The notes under the pieces: generated by a model | Database searches by the model: none | Told to the model about the DNA's origin: nothing | The model's input: only the letters and a program-made list of their open reading frames with translations | Part shown: one piece after another, positions 6,207 to 11,927 of the stretch | How the letters are laid out: each line of letters opens with the position of its first letter | How positions within the stretch are numbered: the first letter of the stretch is position 1 | Translations under genes and position numbers: made by a program | Assembly (NCBI GenBank): GCA_903928275.1 | Contig: CAIYQJ010000165.1 | Coordinates: forward strand, 1 to 11,927 | From: an uncultured Chloroflexota bacterium | GTDB taxonomy: Bacteria; Chloroflexota; Limnocylindria; Limnocylindrales; CSP1-4 | Length of the DNA: 11,927 bases | Direction: 5' to 3'

Positions 6207-6369
6207 CTCTACCGATCTCGGAGGCGAGCAGTTGAGCCACCGTTGCGCTGTGCCCCCGACGCGGGCGAACCCAACGGCTCGGCGACTCCCGGCCAACCCT
6301 GCGATCACGCCGACACGGCGTCTCGTCACGGCCGGGGTCGCCGCCGCCGCTCGATTCCCGAACCCACAC

Positions 6370-6384
6370 CTGGGCCGAGCCCAG
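6370..6384 (-). terminator. Short perfect hairpin downstream of the copper cluster
   Basis: CTGGGC and GCCCAG form a 6-bp stem with a 3-nt loop, about 55 nt beyond the last stop of the minus-strand cluster. It could end that transcript, but the stem is short and no T-run follows. Confidence 0.25.
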
Positions 6385-6438
6385 CCGGATTCGCCCCCTT
6401 CCCCGTCAAGCTCGCCGCCCGGATCCTGAGCACGAGGC

Positions 6439-6644
6439 TTATGCCGCCGCGGCGATCGCCAAGGCGACCGGCACCGCGATGGCCCCCATCCAGATCGTGC
6501 TGAAGGGCCGAAGGAGGATGTTCGCGACCGCCGCGTGGTGGTCGACGACAGCGGCCTGGTGCCACACACGAGGAGGACGGCGAGCAGGAGCATCGGTGCC
6601 GGTGCGGTCACGGCGCCGAGTGGGCCGGTCGGCGGAACCAGCAC
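6439..6644 (-). pseudogene. Short membrane ORF, apparently frameshifted
   Basis: Beginning 18 nt after the VKOR stop, a GTG at 6644 (or ATG 6593) opens a hydrophobic frame, LVPPTGPLGAVTAPAP followed by MLLLAVLLV. This then degenerates into an Arg/Ser/Thr-rich tail. A second frame takes over sensibly from the same point: WHQAAVVDHHAAVANILL, then RPFSTIWMGAIAVPVALAIA, ending at TAA (6439-6441). The switch falls at GTGTGTG (plus strand CACACAC, 6563-6569). Removing one TG pair joins the frames into about 67 residues with two hydrophobic segments. The histidines (HQ..VDHH) between the segments are compatible with metal binding but prove nothing. No family is recognised. It may be the broken last gene of the copper cluster, a sequence error or a phase-variable tract. 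Confidence 0.4.
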
Positions 6645-6662
6645 AGCCTCGACCGCCGAGCC

Positions 6663-7160
6663 TTAGGCGGGCTCCGGCTCCGGCCCCGGGTCCGATCCCG
6701 GCTTCGGCTGGCGATACCAGACCGCGAACGCGATGAGGAAGCGGAGCAGCAGCGAGATCTCGTAGCTCAGGCACCAGATGCAGACGGCCTTGATGACGAA
6801 GACCTGCAGGTACAGGAAGTAGCCGTCGAACAGGACGCCGACGAGCGAGAGGGCGTAATGCCCCAGGAGCAGGCCGTAGATGTCGGTCTTCCACCAGGCG
6901 AGCGCAAGGCTGAGGAGCGCAAGCGAGAGGACGACGCCGAACGCCGCCACCGGGATCCCGCCGATCCGCGCGTACTCGCTCTTCGCGACCTCCTCGCAGC
7001 CCTTGATCGGGCCGCAGAGCGGCACGCCGCCGGGCAGCTCGACGATCGTCAGGTAGCTCGCGATGAACAGCCCCACAGTGTCCAGTGCCGCGAGGATAAG
7101 CCCCGGGTGGATCCCGTAGATGCGGCGCGCGGGAACGCGCGCCGCAAGCATCGATGTCAT
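6663..7160 (-). CDS. VKOR-family thiol oxidoreductase
   Basis: 165 aa. The start MTSM at 7160 is supported by GAGG eight nt upstream, overlapping the YHS stop codon, so translation is probably coupled. Vitamin K epoxide reductase homologues pass electrons from thiols to quinone in the membrane and drive disulfide formation. The expected motifs are present: a first helix (about 20-41), the loop cysteines C49 and C55 in PLCGPIKGCEEVAKSEYA, the SEYARIGGIPVAAFG stretch (61-75), further helices (about 73-90, 95-120), and the redox pair C127-I-W-C130, followed by a last helix. The C-terminal tail is rich in Pro and Glu. Many bacterial VKORs carry a fused thioredoxin domain; this one has none, so its partner must be elsewhere or be the cluster's own cysteine proteins. 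Family assignment is firm; the copper link rests on context. Confidence 0.88.
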   Translation of the reverse strand: MTSMLAARVPARRIYGIHPGLILAALDTVGLFIASYLTIVELPGGVPLCGPIKGCEEVAKSEYARIGGIPVAAFGVVLSLALLSLALAWWKTDIYGLLLGHYALSLVGVLFDGYFLYLQVFVIKAVCIWCLSYEISLLLRFLIAFAVWYRQPKPGSDPGPEPEPA

Positions 7161-7170
7161 CGTCCGGACC

Positions 7171-7368
7171 TCACATCGACGGGACGAACGCCGGGTCGAG
7201 GTACGTCGCCGGGTCGTCGCGGAACTCGAGGACGCAGCCCTTGCCGCAGAAGACGTACTCGACGCCTTCGGAGACGGTCGCCAGGCCCTTCGCACGGGCC
7301 TGCTCGATGTCGACGGTCATCCCGCAGACGGGATCCTCGTTCGGACCGAGCTCGCGTCGCTCTGCCAT
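7171..7368 (-). CDS. YHS-domain metal-associated small protein
   Basis: 65 aa, essentially one YHS domain: DPVCGMTVD (12-20), then GVEYVFCGKGC (35-45), EFRDDPATYLDP (48-59). Conserved cysteines C15, C41 and C45 are suited to binding a soft metal. Such domains occur alone or at the ends of copper P-type ATPases and are thought to act in copper or heavy-metal handling. There is no signal peptide, so it is cytoplasmic. AGGAG six nt before ATG 7368 sets the start. The gene lies 56 nt after the ATPase stop and 10 nt before VKOR, clearly within one operon. A separate gene here may act as the ATPase's detached metal-loading accessory; that is inference. Confidence 0.9.
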   Translation of the reverse strand: MAERRELGPNEDPVCGMTVDIEQARAKGLATVSEGVEYVFCGKGCVLEFRDDPATYLDPAFVPSM

Positions 7369-7424
7369 GTCGATCTCCTGGTGCTGGTGGGTGCCGATGG
7401 GGGTGGACGAGGCCGCGACTCGGC

Positions 7425-9755
7425 CTACGACAGCGCCGGGACCGGTGCCGTCGTTCGCTTCGTCTCGGCCGAGACGCTTGGCGGGGTGAACCGCCGGAGG
7501 CGCAGGGCGTTGGACACGACGGTCACGGAGCTGAATGCCATCGCGGCGGCCGCGAGGATCGGGTTGAGCAGCTCGCCGGTGAACGGATAGAGCACGCCCA
7601 TCGCGATCGGGATGAGGACGACGTTGTAGGCGAACGCCCAGAACAGGTTCTGGCGGATGTTCCGCATCGTGGCGCGCGACAGGGCGATCGCCGTCACGAG
7701 GCCACGCAGGTCGCCGCTCATGAGCGTCACCGTCGCCGACTCGATCGCGATGTCCGTCCCGGTGCCGATCGCGATCCCCACGTCGGCGGAGGCGAGGGCC
7801 GGGGCGTCGTTCACGCCGTCACCCACCATCGCGACCACCTGCCCGGCCGCCTGGAGGGCACGGACCTGGGCGGCCTTGTCCTCGGGGCGCACGTCGGCGA
7901 CGACGCGGTCCACGCCGGCCTCGGCGGCGATCGCGGCGGCGGTCGTCGCGTTGTCACCCGTGAGGATGACGACGGAGAGGCCGAGCCGGCGGAGCTCGGC
8001 GACGGCGGCCGAAGAGCCGGACTTCAGCGTGTCCGCGACGGCGATGAGGGCGACGGGCCGGCCGTCGACGGCGATGAAGACGGGGGTCCGACCCTCCGAC
8101 GCGACGCGCTCGGCGGCCGCGGCGAGGGAGGCGTCCATGGGACCGACGAAGCCCGGTCGGCCGACGACGACCTCGCGTCCGTCGACCACGGCGCGCACGC
8201 CCTGGCCGGCGACGGCGTCGAACGATGTCGCGTCGGGGATCTCCAGTCCGGCCTCGCGGACGTGGCGGACGATCGCCTCGCCGAGGGGATGCTCGGAGCC
8301 GCGCTCGGCGGCGGCGACCAGGGCGAGGAGGACGTGCTCGTCGGGCGCGCCCTTGGCGCGGACGAGGTCGGTGACGCGCGGCTTCCCTTCGGTGAGGGTG
8401 CCGGTCTTGTCGAGGACGACGGTGCGCACCCTGCCGAGGCGCTCGAGCGACTCGGCGCTGCGGAAGAGGACGCCGTTCTCGGCGCCCTTGCCGGTCCCCA
8501 CCATGATGGAGGTGGGGGTCGCCAGGCCGAGCGCGCACGGGCACGCGATGATGAGGACGGTGATGGCGCTCACGAGCGCGTAGTTGAAGGCCGGCGACGG
8601 GCCCAGGAGCATCCACGCCACGAAGGTGAAGGTGGCGATCCCGAGCACGACCGGGACGAACACGCCCGTCACGGCGTCGGCGAGCCGCTGGATCGGGGCG
8701 CGGGAGCCCTGCGACTCCTGGACGAGCCGCACGATCTGCGCGAGCACCGTGTCGGCGCCGACGCGCGTGGCCTCGTAGGTGAACGATCCGGTGCCGTTGA
8801 GTGTGCCGCCGATGACCTCGTCGCCGGGCTTCTTGCCGACCGGCATGCTCTCGCCGGTGATCATGCTCTCGTCCACCGACGAGCGGCCGGCCGCGACGAG
8901 CCCGTCGACCGGGATCCGCTCTCCGGAGCGCACCAGGACGATGTCGCCCCGGACGACCTGCTGGATCGGGATGTCGCTCTCGACGTTCGAGCGGACGATG
9001 CGCGCCGTGCGGGGCGCGAGGCCGACGAGCTTGCGGATCGCATCGGACGTGTGGCTGCGGGCGCGAGCCTCGAGGAAGCGGCCGAGCAGGATGAGCGTGA
9101 TGATCGCGGCCGAGGTGTCGTAGTAGAGGGGCGGCTGGGCTCCGTCCATGCCCAGGCCCACCGCGACGAAGAAGCCGGGGAACAGGGTGGCCGCGAGGCT
9201 GTACCCGAAGGCCGCGGACGTCCCGACCGCGACGAGGGTGTTCATGTCGGCCGACCGGTGGCATAGGGCGTTGATCGCGCCGCGGTAGAAGCCGGCGCCC
9301 GCGTAGACCTGGACGGGGAGCGCCAACGCGAGCTGAAACCAGGGGTTCTCCAGGATCGACGGCAGCCACGGGGCGATCGTCATCTTCGCGAGGCCGAGGA
9401 TCAGTGGCACCGTGAAGACCGCGGCGACGACGAGCCGGCGCCGGAGGTCGGCGAGGTGCCGCACCGCGTAGGAAGGCTCGTCAGTCGCCTCGCCAGCCGC
9501 CGACGCCGCGTCAGCACCGACCATATCGACCCGGGCGACGTACCCGGCCGCCTCGACGGCCGCGACGAGGCCCGCGAGGTCGACGCGTGCGGCGTCGTAT
9601 CGCACGGTGGCTGACTCGGTCGCGAGGTTGACGTTCGCTTCCTCGACGCCGTCCACCTTGCGCAGGAAGCGCGTGATCCGGTTCACGCAGGAGGCGCAGG
9701 TCATCCCCTCGACGGGGAAGGAGATCATCTCGATCGGCTGGGCAGGGGTGGTCAT
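7425..9755 (-). CDS. copA: Copper-translocating P1B-type ATPase (CopA-like)
   Basis: 776 aa, typical for a CopA with one N-terminal metal domain. The HMA domain holds GMTCASC (C20, C23). Membrane helices then begin near 108. The actuator motif is TGES (300-303). The ion-path helix carries CPC (405-407), the P1B-1 Cu+ signature. The phosphorylation site is DKTGTLT (D449). The N-domain has SEHP (487-490), and the hinge is GDGVND (645-650). The last helices keep YN (710-711) and MAFSSVTVVSNALRLR (739 on), the remaining Cu+-coordinating residues of this subgroup. All key residues are present. It should export Cu+ from the cytoplasm, or supply copper to extracytoplasmic oxidases if it is of the slow CcoI/CtpA type; sequence alone cannot separate these. 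ATG 9755 is set by AGGAG six nt upstream. It lies 71 nt after the fusion gene. Confidence 0.95.
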   Translation of the reverse strand: MTTPAQPIEMISFPVEGMTCASCVNRITRFLRKVDGVEEANVNLATESATVRYDAARVDLAGLVAAVEAAGYVARVDMVGADAASAAGEATDEPSYAVRHLADLRRRLVVAAVFTVPLILGLAKMTIAPWLPSILENPWFQLALALPVQVYAGAGFYRGAINALCHRSADMNTLVAVGTSAAFGYSLAATLFPGFFVAVGLGMDGAQPPLYYDTSAAIITLILLGRFLEARARSHTSDAIRKLVGLAPRTARIVRSNVESDIPIQQVVRGDIVLVRSGERIPVDGLVAAGRSSVDESMITGESMPVGKKPGDEVIGGTLNGTGSFTYEATRVGADTVLAQIVRLVQESQGSRAPIQRLADAVTGVFVPVVLGIATFTFVAWMLLGPSPAFNYALVSAITVLIIACPCALGLATPTSIMVGTGKGAENGVLFRSAESLERLGRVRTVVLDKTGTLTEGKPRVTDLVRAKGAPDEHVLLALVAAAERGSEHPLGEAIVRHVREAGLEIPDATSFDAVAGQGVRAVVDGREVVVGRPGFVGPMDASLAAAAERVASEGRTPVFIAVDGRPVALIAVADTLKSGSSAAVAELRRLGLSVVILTGDNATTAAAIAAEAGVDRVVADVRPEDKAAQVRALQAAGQVVAMVGDGVNDAPALASADVGIAIGTGTDIAIESATVTLMSGDLRGLVTAIALSRATMRNIRQNLFWAFAYNVVLIPIAMGVLYPFTGELLNPILAAAAMAFSSVTVVSNALRLRRFTPPSVSAETKRTTAPVPALS

Positions 9756-9826
9756 GGCTGGCTCCTGGGGCTGGAGAATCGTGCGGCGCTGAGGCTGGCC
9801 GGGAAGAGGCAGGCCGGCGACCGGGG

Positions 9827-11362
9827 TCAGCCGCCGTTCGCGCCGCCGGCCGCGCCAGTGGGCGGGTCCACGATCGTGATCGTCCCGCCGTACATCCCCA
9901 TCGCGCACGTGTACTGGAGCGTCCCGGCCTTCATCGCCGGGAGGCTCAGCTCGTTGAGGCCCTTCTTCAGGGTGACGGAAGCGTCGAGGTCGGGGATCCG
10001 CAGGAAGGTGGCGCAGGTCTGCCCGTTGAGCGACTCGATCGTCCACCTCGTCGGCTTCCCGGCGTAGATCGTCACGTTGCTCGGGCTGTACCCGTTCACA
10101 TCCTGGAAGGTGTGCAGCGTCTGGGTGCCGTCGGCCGCGACCGCTCCGGCCGGCGCCGCGGCCGCCGCGGCGACGGTGCCGGGGCCGAGCGCCGGGAGGG
10201 TGAACCCCGCGAGGCGCAGGCCGGCACTCGCGTTGATGAACGCGAAGCCGATGACGACGACCCCGACGATCCGCAGGAGGTCCGGGCGCCACCGCGTCGG
10301 CAGGAGCGCCGGGAGGCCGGCGATGCCGAGCAGGCCGGGCGCGGTCCCGATGGCGAAGACACCGAGGAGGATCGCGGCGGTCGCCGGCGACCCGGTCGAG
10401 AGCGCGTAGATCTGGACGGCCTGGGTGAACCCACAGGGGAGGAAGAACGAGGCGGCGCCGAGGAGGCCGGCCCGGCCGTCGGAGTAGGAGCCGCCGGTCG
10501 AGCCGTTCGTGAAGCCGAGGGTCCGGGCGAAGCCGACCGGGAGCGTCGGCGACCAGGCGGCCACTCGCGGCGACAGTCCGGTGAGTCGCGTCCCCACGAG
10601 GGTCATGACGATCGCGACGACGATCATGAGGATCGCGGTGACCTTCGCCGGCATGGTGACCGTCGAGCCGAGGGCGCCGAGCACCGCCCCGAAGACCGTG
10701 TAGCCGACGATCCGTCCGACCACGAAGACGATCGCCGGGCGCATCCGCCCGAGCAGGTCGTCGCCGGTGGTGCCGCGGCGCGCCCGGTAGGAGGCCGAGA
10801 GCGCGAGGACGATCCCGCCGGCGAGCGCCATGCAGGTCGAGACGCCGGCCGCGAGCCCCAGCAGCAGGGCGACGAAGACGCCGCCCTTCGAGAGGTCGCC
10901 CGCACCCGACGCGAGGTCCACGATGCCGGTGACCTTGGCGATGATCGCGATCAAGCCGAGAACGATCAGCCCGGACGCAGCGGTGATCCAGGCATCGGGG
11001 TTGCGCTCCAGCCACGGCGTGTGCCCGATGTCGTAGCCGGCGGCCTCGACCGCCGCGGCCACGTCCTTCGATCGCACGTCCCCGACGCTCGCGACGGTGA
11101 CCCTGGCTCCCGTCGCCGACGCCGAGACCCGCTCGACGCCCGGGATCCGGCGGATGTTGCGCTCGATCCGGATCTCGCAGCTGCGGCAGGTCATCCCCGC
11201 GACCGGGAAGACGGTCTCGACCAGCTCGATCGGGCCGGCGGGTCCGGCGGTCGGCTGCGGTGCCGACGCGGGCGCGAGGGGGGCCGCGGCGGCAGTGCCC
11301 GATGCGGCGGTCGCCGCAGGACCGGCGGGTCGAGTGCGGGCACGGCTCTGGCGGTTCGACAT
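9827..11362 (-). CDS. HMA - DsbD/TauE-SafE-like - cupredoxin fusion membrane protein
   Basis: 511 aa in three parts. (1) After an Ala/Pro-rich leader, an HMA domain (about 46-115) carries GMTCRSC (C59, C62). (2) A DsbD_2/TauE-SafE-like membrane domain has about seven helices (127-147, 160-186, 209-231, 240-257, 298-321, 326-350, 362-386), with cysteines in STCMALAGG (C177) and FLPCGFTQA (C310). (3) A cupredoxin-like domain (about 422-497) has C450, C486, M488 and M490 in the family's CxMGMY pattern. Seven helices put HMA in the cytoplasm and cupredoxin outside, as copper relay logic would require. ATG 11362 is preferred; a start at 11428 would add 22 Arg/His-rich residues, and only a weak AGG lies upstream of either. 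It could move copper to or from the membrane, or act in oxidase assembly like CcoH/SafE-type proteins. The substrate is inferred. Confidence 0.88.
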   Translation of the reverse strand: MSNRQSRARTRPAGPAATAASGTAAAAPLAPASAPQPTAGPAGPIELVETVFPVAGMTCRSCEIRIERNIRRIPGVERVSASATGARVTVASVGDVRSKDVAAAVEAAGYDIGHTPWLERNPDAWITAASGLIVLGLIAIIAKVTGIVDLASGAGDLSKGGVFVALLLGLAAGVSTCMALAGGIVLALSASYRARRGTTGDDLLGRMRPAIVFVVGRIVGYTVFGAVLGALGSTVTMPAKVTAILMIVVAIVMTLVGTRLTGLSPRVAAWSPTLPVGFARTLGFTNGSTGGSYSDGRAGLLGAASFFLPCGFTQAVQIYALSTGSPATAAILLGVFAIGTAPGLLGIAGLPALLPTRWRPDLLRIVGVVVIGFAFINASAGLRLAGFTLPALGPGTVAAAAAAPAGAVAADGTQTLHTFQDVNGYSPSNVTIYAGKPTRWTIESLNGQTCATFLRIPDLDASVTLKKGLNELSLPAMKAGTLQYTCAMGMYGGTITIVDPPTGAAGGANGG

Positions 11363-11465
11363 CGGGAGGCCTGCGGCTTCTTCGTGCGGGCGGCGCACGA
11401 GCGGGTGTCGGGGTCGCGTCCGGCACATCCCGATCGTGGGTGGCTCGGGTCAGGTGGCCATGAAC

Positions 11466-11498
11466 CTGGCTTCAAGTCTCGGTCAAGACTCGGTCAAG
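11466..11498 (-). promoter_or_regulatory. Three tandem 11-bp repeats, likely response-regulator binding site
   Basis: On the minus strand CTTGACCGAGT, CTTGACCGAGA and CTTGAAGCCAG follow one another without spacing; the CTTGA core recurs exactly every 11 bp (plus-strand TCAAG at 11472, 11483 and 11494). Head-to-tail sites spaced by one helical turn are typical of OmpR/PhoB-family regulators. The element sits just downstream of the histidine kinase stop and 104 nt upstream of the fusion-gene start. No strong -10 follows, which would suit an activator-dependent promoter; the TTGACC units could also supply a -35. The rest of 11363-11540 shows nothing further. Confidence 0.6.
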
Positions 11499-11540
11499 TC
11501 GGGTGGCCCGCGGGCGACCGGCCGCGGCACGTCGCGCCGC

Positions 11541-11927
11541 TCAGGCGGCAGCGAGCGCCACCCCGAACGTCGCGCCCTGCCCCAGACCGTCGGAGCGCAC
11601 CCAGACGCGGCCCTCCATCGCCTCCACGAGCGCATGGACGATCGCGAGGCCGATCCCCGAGCCGCCTTCCGCGCGGGACCGCGACGCATCCACGCGGTAG
11701 AAGCGCTCGAACACGTGCGCGGCCTGCTCCGCGGTCAGGCCGGGGCCCTCGTCCCGGACCGAGATGAGCACCTCTGCGGCCTGTCTCTCGACCGTGACAC
11801 GCACGGTCGATCCATCCGGCGCGTATCGCAGGGCGTTGGACATGTAGTTCGCCAGCGCCTGCGCAAGCCGGACGGGGTCCGCGCGGACCGGCATGGAGAC
11901 GAGCGGGAGCGCCGCATCCAGCGACAC
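11541..11927 (-). CDS. Sensor histidine kinase, C-terminal ATP-binding domain (5' end outside window)
   Basis: The visible 128 residues are a complete HATPase_c domain end. The N-box is ALANYMSNALRYAPDGS (N27, N31), the G1 box DEGPGL (59-64), the F-box FERFYRVD (73-80) and the G2 box GGSGIGLAIV (88-97), with the closing GATFGVALAA strand. The GTG at 11927 sits at the window edge and is almost certainly internal; the sensor, HAMP and His-phosphorylation parts lie beyond. Domain order and motifs match OmpR-partner kinases (EnvZ/PhoR/CusS type). Its position just upstream of the copper operon, with tandem repeats between, suggests it senses copper or envelope thiol stress and works with a response regulator encoded further upstream. 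That role is inferred. Confidence 0.93.
   Translation of the reverse strand: MSLDAALPLVSMPVRADPVRLAQALANYMSNALRYAPDGSTVRVTVERQAAEVLISVRDEGPGLTAEQAAHVFERFYRVDASRSRAEGGSGIGLAIVHALVEAMEGRVWVRSDGLGQGATFGVALAAA

Larger units (their letters stand above)
6052..6438. other. Gene-poor region with a tRNA-like fragment and a hairpin
   Basis: In these 387 bases between converging units I find no convincing coding frame. ORFs on both strands are Arg/Pro/Ser-rich shadows. The stretch holds the hairpin after DUF1214, the tRNA-Gly-like 3' fragment at 6179-6206 and the short hairpin at 6370-6384. Confidence 0.4.

Noticed and set aside
6858..9266. Very long plus-strand ORF (802 codons) opposite the ATPase
   Set aside because: Its composition (Asp, Arg, Gly, His-rich) is that of an antisense shadow of a GC-rich gene, and the opposite strand carries an unmistakable P-type ATPase.
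7425..11426. Single 1333-codon ORF spanning the fusion gene and the ATPase
   Set aside because: Only the last 776 codons are protein-like in this frame; the rest is an Arg-rich shadow of the fusion gene. AGGAG before ATG 9755 marks the true ATPase start.

Overview
This is a GC-rich bacterial chromosome segment. Third codon positions are strongly G/C, several genes have AGGAG-type ribosome sites, and stops are mostly TGA. The two-component system, secreted proteins and gene types would fit a soil or freshwater Chloroflexota or Actinomycetota lineage. That placement is an inference; no rRNA or intact tRNA is present to fix it.

Region 1 (1-2389) holds small plus-strand genes: an ambiguous partial ORF at the left edge, a thioredoxin-fold protein without a CxxC motif (483-998), a four-helix membrane protein (1188-1649) and a DUF1232/YkvA-type membrane protein (1973-2389). 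Hairpins or palindromes lie between several of them. Region 2 (2622-4187, minus) is one large secreted HEXXH zinc-metallopeptidase-like protein. It converges on the DUF1232 gene with an 8-bp hairpin between them. Region 3 (about 4188-6438) starts with a gene-free stretch carrying a palindrome and a possible promoter. It continues with an exported DUF1254/DUF1214 protein interrupted by one in-frame TGA (5710-5712), followed by a gene-poor stretch holding what looks like the 3' end of a tRNA-Gly gene.

Region 4 (6439-11927, minus) is the most coherent unit, a copper-handling cluster. In transcription order it has: the C-terminal half of a sensor histidine kinase; an intergenic region with three 11-bp direct repeats suited to an OmpR/PhoB-type response regulator; a three-part fusion (HMA metal-binding domain, seven-helix DsbD/TauE-SafE-like domain, outward cupredoxin domain); a CopA-type Cu+ P1B-ATPase; a YHS-domain protein; a VKOR-family thiol oxidoreductase; and a short, apparently frameshifted membrane ORF. 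The likely logic is copper sensing, cytosolic capture by HMA domains, membrane transfer or export, outer-face binding by the cupredoxin domain, and thiol redox maintenance by VKOR. The individual families are seen in the sequence. Their joint role in copper efflux or cuproenzyme assembly is inference.
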